Positions 1-11,626 of a stretch of 64,000 nucleotides of DNA are shown in pieces (within the stretch, counting starts at the first letter, position 1; each line of letters starts with the position of its first letter). Under the pieces are notes generated by a model. It made no database searches and was not told where the DNA came from. It saw only the letters and a program-made list of their open reading frames with translations. Made by a program: the position numbers and the translations under genes. Source of the DNA: Aurifilum marmelostoma (Eukaryota > Ascomycota > Sordariomycetes > Diaporthales > Cryphonectriaceae); NCBI GenBank assembly GCA_027559495.1, contig JAMXSV010000001.1, positions 744,001-808,000 of the forward strand, read 5' to 3'.

Positions 1-1685
1 AGTTGGTTGGTAGGGGCGGGAACAGAAGAGAGAAGGACTCACGTCCGGAGCAGAGTAGTCATCACCAAGCAAGCAGGTAATAAACAAGCGAGCGAGAAGA
101 GACAAATGGTGTGGAGCAAATGTGCACACACATTCTCTCTGTCTGTCTCTCTCTCTCTTTTTCCAGCTCATCAACTTACTCCGTTATTCGCCCTCCCCTC
201 GAGACGGCCAGACTGTATACTCGACCAGGATGATGGGATGGGGTGGAACAGGACAAACTATCCCACAATCAGATGAGACAGGTAGAGACAGCCCCGTGGA
301 CAGAAATAGAGAAAGTAGAAGAAGAAAAGAAAAAAGCCAACCATCCATCACATTAGAAGAAGCGAATCAGCACAGCAGGAGAGGGAAAAAAAGAAAAAGA
401 AAAAAACTAAACCCTGCTGCTATCAACGCAACCTACAACCACAAGTAAGTGTGTGCTCCACAGCTTTTTTAAAATCCCCCTCCCGGTCTCGTGTATGTAC
501 AAAAGAAACCCCCTTGGAATGACCCCCCCCCCCCCTCCCTCCATCAGATTCTGCTATGTGGGTGACTGTCTGTGTAACGTTCAAGTATGTATTGCCGGGC
601 TGGTGATGAGGAGAAACCCCAAGCCCCCCTCCCCCCCCCCCATCCCACCCCCTCCCACTATTCCCCTGCCGTCGGGTCCCCATCCATCCATCCATCCATC
701 CATCCGCTCCTCTCTTTCTGTCTCTCCCTCTCTCTCTCTCGCCCGCCCTGCATTGATGCCCTATGATAATCAGTAATTAGAGCACGGCGCGCGGGCGCAC
801 AAGCAACCATGGGTTTCCTGTTACCCTCCCCTCGTTACCCACCCCCCTCCCCCTCCTCCCTTCTTGCCCCGTTTCGTTGTCCGATGCAATGAGACGTGCC
901 ATTTTGCCCATCCCCCCCCCCCCCCCTTCCTCTCACTTCCCGTGGTTTTGTTTTTTCTGGAGACTTGACCTGTGGCGTGCAGAATTACAGCTTAGCCCCC
1001 CTTCTCCCCCTCACTTTTTCCTCCCCCCCCCCCCCTCCCCACACCAGTACGGAGGAGAGATTGGTTTGGCTGCTGCAATGTAGCATGGGCAATGCACCGC
1101 GCGAGGAATATCCATGGTAACTATGGTCCGGTTGAGAAGCAAGGCATGTCACATATCAACTTTTCTCTCATTCTTTTTCTCTCTGGACTATTTCCGGACA
1201 GGGGGGCGGGCTCGACGATAATGGGCAGGCATGAACTATTTCCTATGGACTAATTTCACTTATATGGAAAGATCTACAAAAGACAATAATGGACAGATCA
1301 TTTTGCGGCTGCATACACATGACAATTTTCGGCATGTGTTCGTCTAGTACCTAGTTGCTATATCAGCTGTAAGGTAGTATATTATACCTACTGTGTATCA
1401 CACACGACATGGATCACATTAAGGTATGGCCAGAGGAGGGGGGCAAAAAGGGGAAGAACGAAAAGAGCCTCCCGGTGTTCGAGGGTAGAGCGTTTGAGGA
1501 CGATTGCCACTTGGATGGTTCTTGCGTTCCGGAGTTGCAGACACTACCGCCTTGCTCATTATTTCTTTCTTGTTGTGCCTTTCTTTCCTTCTTTCTTTCT
1601 TCATTTAATTTTGAAGAAAAGAAAAAGGGCAAAGGACCAACCAAAAAAAAAAAAAAAAAAAAAGAAAAAGAAAAAAAACTATATA
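1..1685. other. Intergenic, left edge of window
   Basis: No convincing gene. The stretch is rich in pyrimidine tracts, C runs (around 523-540, 918-926 and 1022-1035), a short CATC repeat and a purine/A-rich tract at 1608-1680. The open frames here are low-complexity translations of these tracts. It lies downstream of the PXA gene, which reads leftward and stops at 1686. It may be promoter or leader for a gene beyond the left edge, but nothing in the sequence proves this. Confidence 0.6.
681..705. repeat. (CATC)n microsatellite
   Basis: About six tandem CATC units inside a C-rich, non-coding stretch. Confidence 0.8.
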
Positions 1686-2363
1686 CTAGCTTAGCCGCTC
1701 TTCCAACAGCTCCTCGACGCCCTTCTCGGCTAGCTCCGGTATCAGTCTCACCAGGACCAGTTCCAGGGCGCTGTACATGAGATGCTTGTTACAGTAAGAA
1801 TCGCCAAAGACATCCAGGATGTCTGTCTCGATTGTGGTGATGATGTGCGCGTCTGGACCCTCTTCTTGTAGGTCATATCCGCTGTTTCCACTGTCGCCGA
1901 TGCCAATCGGATCGGTCCGCAGCGATGCTCCTGACAGTGGACTTTCAGAAGTAAAGCAAGCTGCCAACCAGGAAGAGGCCTTGCCGCCAAAGTAGAGCCT
2001 GCCCACGCCCTTGGGCACCAGGGACCAGAGCGCACTAGCGCACTTGCGTCTCAGGGCGCGCAACTCTTGGTCAGACTCGGGTGGGAAGAGTGTCGGGGAT
2101 CCCATGGCATTGTTCGGAAAGATAGCACCCCGGAGGTTTCGAAGCGCAATAGGTAACATACCCGGATCGAGGACATGGCGATGGATCGCATCCGAGAGAA
2201 GCCTGTTTGAAGACAAAAGCTGCTTGTTAGCCATAGGCATGCTCACCAGAAGCGTCTCCGTGGGCGCTTGGCATGGTCTGGAAGGGCAGGGGCATCTGGC
2301 TTGAATAGGACGGGAAACACAGAGGGAGGAGAGAAGGAAAAAGAAGAAGGAAAGGAGGGAAGG

Positions 2364-2404
<41 letters not shown>

Positions 2405-5400
2405 GCAAAAGAAGTGGCGCCCAGCCCCCTCATGACCATGACACGTCCATCTGAGCCTTTTTTTTTCCCCTTGTTCTTCTTTTTCTTGTTTTCTTTTCTT
2501 TTTTTTTTTTTTCCTTCCCAGCGCAAGACGCGGAACAAAGTCTCGAGAGAAGCTGAACTCCATCCGGATCCTAGATCCTGGACGACAAGTCCACCGGGAG
2601 AGGGTGGGGACGGCACCACACAAGCAATGACAAATTGGTCCTGCTGCAGGGACGACCTCAAGGGGTGGGCGGTGATGGTGTTGGTAGTGTAGGAGAGAAG
2701 TGGGCGTGATCAGTAAGGGGTCCGAAGAGCGAGGCCAAGAAATTGACGACTGCGAGCCAGATACCGTCAGTTCCGTGACAGCACTGACCCCCTCCTCTCA
2801 TCTCCTCCGCCCTCATCCTCGCCCTCCTTCGACCCCTCCCCACCTTCACCTTTTCGACCGACAGATGTGGTAAACCGGACGATTGTTGGGATGACGAGAT
2901 GGTGTTCAATGCCCCTGGCAGCATGACAAGGGTGTTGAGGTGGTCGACCTGCAGCATTGGGCTGCCATACCTCCCCACAAGCAAGCTTGCCGTCCGAGCT
3001 GTGGAGATCCCTGACCACCAAGTTGACAAGAAACCCCCCCCTGTCGGAAGAAACTTAGTCTGTGGAGCGGGTGTGCATGTGAAGACGTCGTTGCTGCGGT
3101 GCGTGGGGTGGTTCTCCCGTCCGAAGTCAATGTACCGTGCAGCGACCAAGTGCTGACACTGTGGCGGTCCCTGGTCCCAGACAGGGGCTGTCGCTACCCC
3201 ATTGAGGATAGGCAGGCAAGGCCTGCACACCACAGAGTCTCGACACAACGTAGCGGACAAAAGGGTACGAGTGGTGGTCAGGCAGGGGGGCGGGGTGTGC
3301 AGCGGGGAGGGTTGCAGTCGATGAGATCGGTGCTTGGTCAGCGACAAGAAAAAGCCAATCCTGGCAGACCAAGGCCTGAAGGTTGGGAGGTGGGCGCGTA
3401 AATGAGGCTCGCGGATGGACGGCCGTGTAAGCCCCACGAGTCCCTCCCTGTGCAATCGGCTGCATGCATGACAGTAGCATGCCGCAATTGGCCGGCTGAG
3501 GTGACCCATCTGGGAACGGCTGCATGGAGCCCAGGGCCTGCGGGTTCTGTGGGAACGCTTGTCGGGCTTTGTGGCTGCCGATCTGGCCGCAGAAGATCCT
3601 CGAGGTGTGTGTTCCACCACATTGCTCGCCTGACACTTAGGGGACCCAGGTGTGGGTCCACATGTGTATTAGGCCACCACCGGATTCCTGGTCCCGGTCA
3701 CTCCAACAAAAAGAAAATGACCACAAGAGTGTCATCTCGTGTTTGGCTCCACACGCGCTCCAGACGAGATGCAGAGCGTCAGCAGCCTGCGCTTGCAGAC
3801 AGATCGGGCTCCTGAGAAGCTGAATGGAAGGAAATCGAGGTCAAGTGACCGGTAGCTCATGCGGCGTGATGACCGGTGTGGGTGGGTGTAATGAAAAAAA
3901 GGGAAAGGGGGGGGGGTGTGTTTGTTGAGTGCCTCATCAGGAAGAAAGAGGAAGGTGTCTTGTCCCTTACCTGTCGATGATCCCATCGCGGCCAGCCACA
4001 CGCCCGGGCCCTCCAATGGCCAGCCATTGTAGCATGGAGAGGCTGCCCAGGAGCCATGGCATGCGACGGTCCATGCTAATTAAATCTGATATCATGGGCC
4101 AGATGGCACAGGCCAGAATAGGCGTCTGTGCCGAGCTTGGCTCCAGCTGAGCCGAGCCTGTAGCCTTCGTCGCAATCTTCACGTCATCGTCATCATCATG
4201 AGCAGCCCTAGCATCCTTCTGCGGGGACATCTGATGTCCACGAGGTGGCAGAGATCGACTCGTAGCCAGCATCGTGAAGAGGGCTCGTCCCAGGCCGGCC
4301 AGTGCAAATATGTAGTGCACAAAAGACCAAAGCAGCCCAGCTATCGAGAAGCGCCTCGGTCCCGAGGGCGAAGGGCCAGCCCCTTTCAGTTCGGACCCTG
4401 AAGAAGCAGCTGCAGCAGAAGAAGAGCCTTGTTGTCTCCGACGCGCTATCACATCTGCCAGGATGGTTAGGCCGGTCCAGATCATCCAAGGCTCAGACGC
4501 CTTCTTGACAACCACCCCGCCGATGATCATCTCTGACAGGATTTGACCAACCAAGGACGTCAGGCATTCGTTCTCCAGATCCTCGGTGGGCAGAAGAACA
4601 GCCAGGACGCCCTGGACGAGCAGCTCACGGTAGGCCGCCTCGTTTTCAGCCTGCTCGGAGACAGTTTCTGGCCGGTCGGTTCTCGGTATAGGAGACAGAT
4701 AAGGCAGAGGGCATAACGAATGGTAAATTTCCCTCCCATCAGCCTCAATGGGGGGCCGCACAAGAGGTCTGCGCGACGCCCGATACGCTGGAAAAGTCGC
4801 AGCCGTCAACAGATTGCTTGTGGTTGAGAGGTGGGGCAGGGGAAGAGCTGACCTTGAACGTGCTTGTCGAACAAGTCGGGGAGTTCGTCAAACAGCAGGC
4901 TCTCTACATCAACCTTCCTAAGCCTCTGCTCCAGGGCCCGCGTACAATGTGCAATGACCTGAACGATCTCTGCGACGAACGCCTCATCCGGTGTGATCTT
5001 GTTATACCAGGTCTGCACAAAGTCTCGCAGCACGATGGCTATGATCGCATAGAGCTGCAGGTCGACATCATTACGACTCGTCAGGGGCGGCAGCAGCTCG
5101 TCGATGGGAGGAGGCGTGGTCCTGCCCCTGTCGGGCGCCTGCTGCGGGCATAGCACGCGGCGGATGAGCTGCGACGTGGCGCGGTCCGAGAGGAAGTCTG
5201 ATGAGTCCGGACGCGGGACACGCCTCCTGGACGAGGTGGAGCTCGAATGAGAATGCTTGTAGCGCGGACGTGATGATGGTTCTGTGGCCGTCTTTGCGGA
5301 TGCTGAGAGCTCAGAAGAAGCGCTGATGGTGTTTGCACTCGCGCTCATACTCGCACCTGGGCTCTCGGCGCTGGAGCTGGGCTCTCTGGGCTGTACGTCT

Positions 5401-5411
5401 AGAGTGGTCAT
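1686..5411 (-). CDS. PXA-domain protein (sorting-nexin-associated type), three exons
   Basis: Exons 5411-4853, 4787-3971 and 2202-1686 join in frame to about 630 aa. The first 65 residues are Ser/Thr/Pro-rich. A PXA domain (known from SNX13/14/19/25 relatives and yeast/fission-yeast membrane proteins) starts near residue 70, where the sequence reads SQLIRRVLCP, and runs through ENEAAYRELLVQGVLAVLLP and the LLPTEDLENECLTSLVGQIL segment. A hydrophobic stretch (FVHYIFALAGLGRALFTML) follows, and the C-terminus carries the conserved LRNLRGAIFPNN and DILDVFGDSYCNKHLMYSALELVLVR blocks. By family knowledge, a role in endosome/ER membrane organisation is likely. Intron 1 is 65 nt; intron 2 is 1768 nt. 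The intron 2 join is supported by CAG|GTAAGG, a GCTAAC branch site about 25 nt before AAACAG, correct phase, and the family-like join IIDR-LLSDAIHRHV. There is no PX domain in the product. Confidence 0.82.
2364..2400. repeat. 37-nt poly-A tract inside the long PXA intron
   Basis: An uninterrupted A run after a GGAA-rich purine stretch, followed about 100 bp on by T-rich tracts (2459-2511). It sits near the 3' end of intron 2 of the PXA gene (which reads leftward). It could be the tail of an old retroposed insertion or simple slippage; I see no target-site duplication. Confidence 0.7.
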
Positions 5412-6107
5412 GGCGGCTGTCTGTCGGCTCTCAGCATGGTTTTTGAGTCATGTGATACCTCAACCTGCGCCTCAAAGCCTCGTATTGGGTTTTTCGCGGA
5501 GCAGTTAGATGAGTATGGAGGTGAAATTAGGACCGTGAGCTGGTCGGCGAGTGAAGTCGTTGATGTGTCGGTGGTGACGGTAACGAGGGACGCCTGTAGG
5601 AGCTTATCGCTCTGGCCTGGATTGGAAGGCGGTGGGGATACGTAAATTACGTAACCAGCACCTTCCTCCGATCACGTACGCAACAACATGAGGAAGGAGA
5701 GTTTCTCAACTTTAGAGGAAGAAGCTAGTCTCAGGGCCAGTCTCTCCGCACATGCATGTACCATATCACGGACCTGGTCGTCGTTCGCACTTGCCTTGCT
5801 CGAATGATGTTCAAATAAGGTTGATGGGTCGGTGCGTTCTGCCAGGGATCAGGGATACTCAACCGCGCCCGGACCAGGCAAGACAAAGACTTGATTATAC
5901 TGTACCATACAATTACAGCCTTGTGTATTGAATTTTCTATACATCTTGTCGTTTGACAAAGTACTTACTTTATGTCTTAAAAATTGAGTGGAATAAGTAC
6001 AGCATTTTAGGAAGACAACCCCATCTATCCAGACAACGCCTCGCCCCAGGGTGACGGACCCAGAACCTACAGCCAGCATCCCGAAAGCAAAAATCAATGA
6101 ACTCTCT
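5412..6107. promoter_or_regulatory. Intergenic: PXA promoter side and TF 3' side
   Basis: About 700 bp between two leftward genes. It holds the promoter and leader of the PXA gene and the 3' end of the Zn2Cys6 gene. AT content rises near 5890-6000. No gene is visible. Confidence 0.5.
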
Positions 6108-8808
6108 TCATGTGGGCACATCGCCTGTCCAGTTGTGGGAATAAGCAGGGCCGGCGAAATCATCTGCGCCCCAGCCCAGGAGTGCATTGAGACTGGTCTC
6201 CAAGTGAGCAGTACTGTCCATCATCTCCTTCCAGAAAGGGTCGTCCAGGTCCTGTATGGCCCCTCCCGAGAGGTCTTCCCCCAGGAGCGCCGTCATGTCT
6301 GGTAGCATGTGCGCGCTCGTCGCGTCTCCCGTCGCTGGTGTGTCTGCCTCTTGGCTGCTGGCGTTGGGCGTCGACGGCTCCGCCTCTGCAGGCATGCTGG
6401 CGGCCAGATCGGCCACTATGCAGGCCCGCAGCTGGATCAGCTTCGAGCACAGGCGTTTGTAGGGGTCCTTGAAGCTGGGCTGCCGCTGCCGGGCTGCTCT
6501 CTCCTGTTCTGTCTCGCCGCCGCCATCGCCACCGTCAACAGTGGGCAGGTCTGTCTTGTTCCGCGTCATCACCATGTCCACCAGCTCCTGGATCTGCAGC
6601 ACAAGATACTTATCGCTGTCCAGCTCCTTTCTGACCACCCGGAGGTCCCACCCTGGAAGGTCCAGAGTCGACAGCTTCAGCGAGACGAGCATGCCGTATG
6701 TGTAGTCAAAGGAAGCCAGGCACAGCGTTTTGGGACGGACTTTGGGCTGCAGGGAGAACCGTGTCTCCAGCAGCGATCTCACGGCCCGGAGACATTTCCA
6801 GAGCAGCTCAAAGCGTTCTGTGGGAAGCAGACTCGCAGATGATTCTTCGTCCAGCGCTACCTCGTAGAGGATGACCTCGACGACGTGCAGCTGGGTGATG
6901 ACGACGGCTGTATCGTCAAAGACAAACACTTTGTCAGCCATATCTCCTCACAGGAGACTGAAACGATTATAGTCTGCTCTTTTTTTGCGACGTACCGTGC
7001 TCTCGGAGGGTTTCCGGTACCGAAGCCTGCAATTGCTCGATCTCTCGCTCGAAGTTTGTCACGAGAAAACTCAGAGGCATACCACTCACACTATCGCGGA
7101 AAGCAAGGGCCATGGATATAGACTGCGAGAGCTTTTGGGTGCGGACCAGCAGGACGGCAAGCTGGTCTGTGGGGTACTCTTGTTTCTCTTCCAGGACCCG
7201 ACAGCACTGCACTACATAGTTGGAGTTCATGAATGCATCCGGCATCTTGTTGGTTGTGAAAGCCATCGTCACCAGGTAATAGACCCCAGCAAAGGCGCGC
7301 ATGTGCTCAAGGCTGGTGTGGTCGTGGCCCTGCTGCTTCGGAGATCCTTGGGACTCGTTGAAGCCCAGGGAAGTACAGATTGAGCGCATCAAATAGAGGA
7401 AATTGGTTACCTTGAAACTATTCGAATTGAGATGGAACCTGTTTCACACAAGCGATTAGGCTGGCGATCCCTTCTCGGTGGAACATGGTCGGAGGGGTGG
7501 TGGCTCACCAGGCGATCAGCAGCTGGAGGCCCTGGAGAAGATCAAGGCTCTTCCTAGGCTGAATAAATGCGGCTGTCACGATGCTGTTCAAGAGATCGTT
7601 GCCCACGAGGGACTGGCGTCTTGCATCCATGAATGGGTCCGATATCATGATACCTTTCCAGAGAAATGGCCTCTGCTGGAGCAGCTGCTCTGAGGTCATC
7701 ATTTCTCGCGGTACCACAACAAACGGAAAGACAGTTGATATTCGGGTGCTGTATTCCTCTATAATTCGCTGTCCTTCCTCATGGTTGGGATAAAAGTCTG
7801 GGACGCCGCTTGCAGAGGGCGCAGGCATCCTTGAAGGCGTCAGATGCTGAAGAGTTCCGTGCAGTCTGGGCGGTTGTTGTGCTCGAGCCTGGTGCGCATC
7901 TGTCGGTGAGGGCTGCCGGATCGTGTTCTCGTGAACAGGAGGGCTAGCAATCTTGCTTCCGTCTTGTTGCAACACATATGTGGCCCGTGAGGTCGTCATC
8001 TGGGTAGCTCTCCGGGCAGCCAGGTCTACATGGTCCGGTACTGTTGGTGGCGATGGCAAATCTGTATACTCAGGTGTAAGACTCTCGGATGCTTCCCTCG
8101 GTGAAGGGACGACAATTCCGTGGAGATGGCCACAATCGTTTCGCCGTGGCCGCTGCTGGGCATGGGATATTTCTTCTGGACTCGGCTGGTCCTGATCACC
8201 CGGACTTCCGGGAGGCCATAAGTAGCTGAAACTCTGTTGCGGGCCAAAGCTGGACAGAGCAAAATGGGAGCGTTTCAAAGCCTTGCGCTGTCGGCCCTCA
8301 CTCTCTACGGGCGATGCGTCGTCGGATGGTGTCGATGGTAGGCCTCGTCCCGACTCGACACGGGCGGTCAGGTCCTCCAGGCGCTTCTCCAGCTCCGCAA
8401 CCCGAGTCGGCTTGGGGGCCTTTCTCTTGCGCGGTGGGGCTGGTGTCTGCGCCGAACATGGCTTGTTGAGGCGATGACATCTGGGTGGCCAAAGAAGTCA
8501 GACCTGGCGAGCCACGTTGAGTGGACAACTGACAACTGCCATCTGCAATTGTAAAGCCCAATCCGGCCGCCTGCCCCCAAATCTCCCTTTCCCAAGGTGG
8601 GAAGCCTGTCTCAGCATCGCAGCTCACCTCTCGCAGATATTTTGGGTTGGACCCGGTATACAACGGGACTTTGCCTGACATCAAGAGTCTCAGCCGACAT
8701 AACTAGTTGAACATTTACTGGCCTCTGAAAGCCTGGGCAGCTCACCTTAGCACATGTCGTACATGCTTTTGGGCCTCTGTTACCCTTGGCCTCCGTCTTT
8801 TGATCCAT
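6108..8808 (-). CDS. Zn2Cys6 transcription factor, five exons
   Basis: Exons 8808-8746, 8674-8628, 8480-7509, 7438-6996 and about 6943-6108 give about 786 aa. The zinc cluster is assembled from the first three exons: Cys16, 19, 26, 35, 38 and 45 in the pattern CTTCAKAKSRC...NICERCHRLNKPC, followed by a basic PPRKRKAPKP stretch and a coiled coil (VAELEKRLEDLTARV), as in Gal4-type DNA-binding regulators. The middle region has the helical fungal TF core (VVPREMMTSEQLLQQRPFLWKGIM, MAFTTNKMPDAFMNS). The last intron's acceptor is ambiguous by 3 nt (exon start 6946 or 6943). Expected to be nuclear, with unknown targets. Its neighbours (PXA protein, DUF6594 protein) do not suggest a pathway. Confidence 0.88.
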
Positions 8809-9779
8809 ATTTGCAAGGCTGGGCGCGTAAGCTCACAACTTCATGTCGGCATTGAATAAGTGACCATCAGTACTCATAAGAAGAAGCCTTGGAAACAAAT
8901 CAAATGCCATGACAAGAGCTTGAAAAAGGGGGATTCCGAGCCTCAATGCGGTCATTTGTCAACGAGTTTCTGCAGACGGGACGGAGTCGGAGAGACTCAA
9001 ACGCTCCGTTCTTCCGTGTGCAAATAAGCTATTGTGCTGAGTAGTCTGTCGTCTCAACCCTAACCCTCTTACCAAATATTGCACATAGCACCGCGACAAT
9101 AATGGGCTTCAGAAGAAGTCTTTATATATATATATATATATATACACATAGTAAGCTTTTGTGTCGCCATCATAACCTTCTAAAGGATTCAACTTCAAGA
9201 TAATCAATAACAAGATCAGCTATTGACTTAAGGGTTTACTGGGTACTAGTTGATATCTGCTACAGCAGCCCACCCACTTTAACCCCCTGAGCCTGTGATT
9301 TTTCTGCCATGCAGGTCAAGTATGCGTGAGCCTGAGATAGATGTTCTCGTTTAGTACTCGTGTGTTATTCAGTGAAGTCTCAACACCTTTTCAATCAATT
9401 CTATGCTTGGAACCTCCGTGTATCTACAGTAATTACCGGGACTGATCACACATCGAGCTCCAGTCACAATGATGGCGCCGCACAGAAAGTACCGTCGGCC
9501 GTGAGGTCAGTGCTCTGGGCGAATAATAGTGTGTTCAGCCTTCACTTCAATGATGAACAAGTTTTTCGTAGTTATACCCGACGTATCGATTCCAGCGTAC
9601 TGACCCCTTGCTTAGGGTAATTAATCATCTAGACGAACAACAGTGTGCTGGGAAGGATGCAAAGATATCGACAGCGTACTGAACTAGATGCTCAAATAAG
9701 AGCGTAGTGCTTGTTACCTTAACTCTCAAGAGCTCAATACTGCCCAGGAGAGCAAAGACAAACTTCCAAACCTAAGTTT
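8809..9779. other. Intergenic, AT-rich
   Basis: No gene seen. It contains an (AT)n microsatellite at about 9123-9144 and one CCCTAACCCT (9058-9067), too short to be called telomeric. It holds the promoter of the Zn2Cys6 gene and the 3' flank of the DUF6594 gene. A frame at 9360-9620 has no recognisable features. Confidence 0.6.
9123..9144. repeat. (TA)n microsatellite
   Basis: About 11 TA units in the intergenic stretch between the Zn2Cys6 gene and the DUF6594 gene. Confidence 0.85.
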
Positions 9780-10923
9780 TTAGTTAGAAACCGTAGGACC
9801 ACTCGTAAGAAACACCACGTTGACAGCAGCGAATCTATAAGATGTCCGTTATCAATAGGGTGATCGTCATGAACGGGCTTGGGAGGAGACTCACGCAGCA
9901 GTAGCCGCAAACACTTCTATCTTCCTCGCCTTCGTCATGAGTGCAAGTGCCAGGGAGAAGCACGCTGAGAACACAACCACCAGGCTGAGTTTTATGGTGT
10001 TGGACTCGAGCTTGAAGAGCACTATGATCGACATGAGGGGCAGCAGTGAAGCCACCACGGTGGTGAGAACATCAGCTGTCCTGAATATGCATGACTCCTC
10101 GTAGTACCAGAAGCCTTGGCCGCATTCGGTCGTCTCAGGGTTCTGTCTCGACGTCAGTCTCGATATCGGTGGGCATGTTCGATAGAAACTGGGTGTAGAG
10201 AAAAGAAAAATAAACTCTGGCATCATCTCACCTTGAGTTTCTCGCCGATGTGTCGGTGGAATAGTGGGAACATGACGTTCTTCAGGAACCTCGATATCTT
10301 GTCCCGAGGCTTTTGATGGTTCACCGCAACAAAATCCCATGCTGGCGAGTTCTCCCAAGCATCTCCATCCAAGCCGCGGAGTGGGTTGGCGCCGGCTTTT
10401 ACGTGGCCCAGCCACTCCTTGAGGAAGTCAAGGTCGGCCTCGTTCGGAGTCTCCAGCTTGGCCATTGTAGCCTGTCGCTCGAGACGTTCATCTAGTCACT
10501 TTTTAGTTATTATCTCCCCTTCGGGAACCGGAGGGGGGGGGACTATAAAGTCGGCGCCTTTGCCACTGAGAGCTTACTGTACTCGTCGAGCTTCTTCATC
10601 AGCTCCTGAACTACCTTCCACTGCTCCTTCCCACCCTCCTCATGAGCCAGACTCCACCAGTCATTGGCAAAGATTCGTCTATCAGGATAGGCAGAGTCCT
10701 GTTCTATCAATCCCTTCAGGTCTTCTTGCAGGTGCAGGATCTCCGCCTGTCGGTAGAGGAGGCTCTGGTAATCAAGAGCCTTGAACCGGCGAAGAATGGC
10801 GTATTGCTCGTACTTTGCCATGAAATGGCCGACTTTGGCGTAGCCTTCCATGTTGTCAGATGGGTTGTCGCGAGGAGTTTGCTTCTGCGAGCCGTTCGAG
10901 GAGGAAGAAGAAGAAGACTCCAT
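9780..10923 (-). CDS. DUF6594-family membrane protein, four exons
   Basis: Exons 10923-10578, 10491-10232, 10142-9895 and 9834-9780 give 302 aa. The N-terminus is a Ser run, then the family opening GYAKVGHFMAKYEQYAILRRFKALDYQSLLY and a long helical region (KLDEY, ERLERQATMAKLETPNEADLDFLKEW). The C-terminus has three membrane segments: TADVLTTVVASLLPLMSIIV, LSLVVVFSACFSLALAL and FAATAAFAAVNVVFL. The last exon is only 55 nt. I added it because GC|GTGAGT is a good donor, the branch and TATAG acceptor fit, and family members continue FAATAAY.AV.VVF at this point; otherwise the protein would stop at the TGA inside the donor. Function unknown. The family is large and fungus-specific, often near accessory genes. 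Confidence 0.85.
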
Positions 10924-11626
10924 GGTGTGTGCGTGTTAAAAAGTCGCTGTGCGGGTGCGTGCGGAAGCTGTGTTGCATTTATGGCGGGACCCCTCGAGCC
11001 TTTTCTTATATCCTTTAGGTCACTATCCGTGCTGTGTCACGATATCCCGTGTACTTGCGCCACTCAGCTACACCTACTGAGGCTGCATTGTGTTCGTATC
11101 ACGGGCTTGGCCCACGCGCATGATCTCGGCACTTGAGAATTGTCGAGTTGGACCACAAGGCAGATTCACTTTCGAAAAGTCATTGGACAAACAATAACCG
11201 CCGCCCAGTCTCGCCGCAGTCTGTGGATAGAGCACGAGGTGCTTCAGGGCATATAGAACACACTCCCCCCAATGTTGCTTCCGTCCTTGACTTGTTTGCT
11301 TAACTGCTACACCACTTTCCAAGTTTTCCTCCGAGTCACGAGAGCGAGTTTGTTCAGGGTTCTGTGTCTCGGTATTTAACGTCAGGCTGTTGTAGAACCC
11401 GAGAAGCACGTTGATAAATAACACAACATCCCATCACTGATCAGGCCCTGGAAAGGATTGCATGAACACAGCCTTCCAATCACCTCCAGAAACCAGTGCA
11501 GAGCACCAAAAGTCACAAATCCTGTCTGGCTTGACATTTGACACTCGCACTCTGTTTAGTGATTACTTTGTACGCCATCCTATTCGAATAATCACCATAG
11601 GCTGATACTACTACACAAGGATCAAA
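10924..11626. promoter_or_regulatory. Divergent promoter region
   Basis: About 700 bp between the leftward DUF6594 gene and the rightward R/E/Q-rich gene. No motif could be assigned. The rightward start at 11627 has an ATCAAAATGGC context, a reasonable fungal start site. Confidence 0.45.

Noticed and set aside
9058..9067. CCCTAACCCT, telomere-like
   Set aside because: Fewer than two full units in an internal intergenic stretch; chance is likely.
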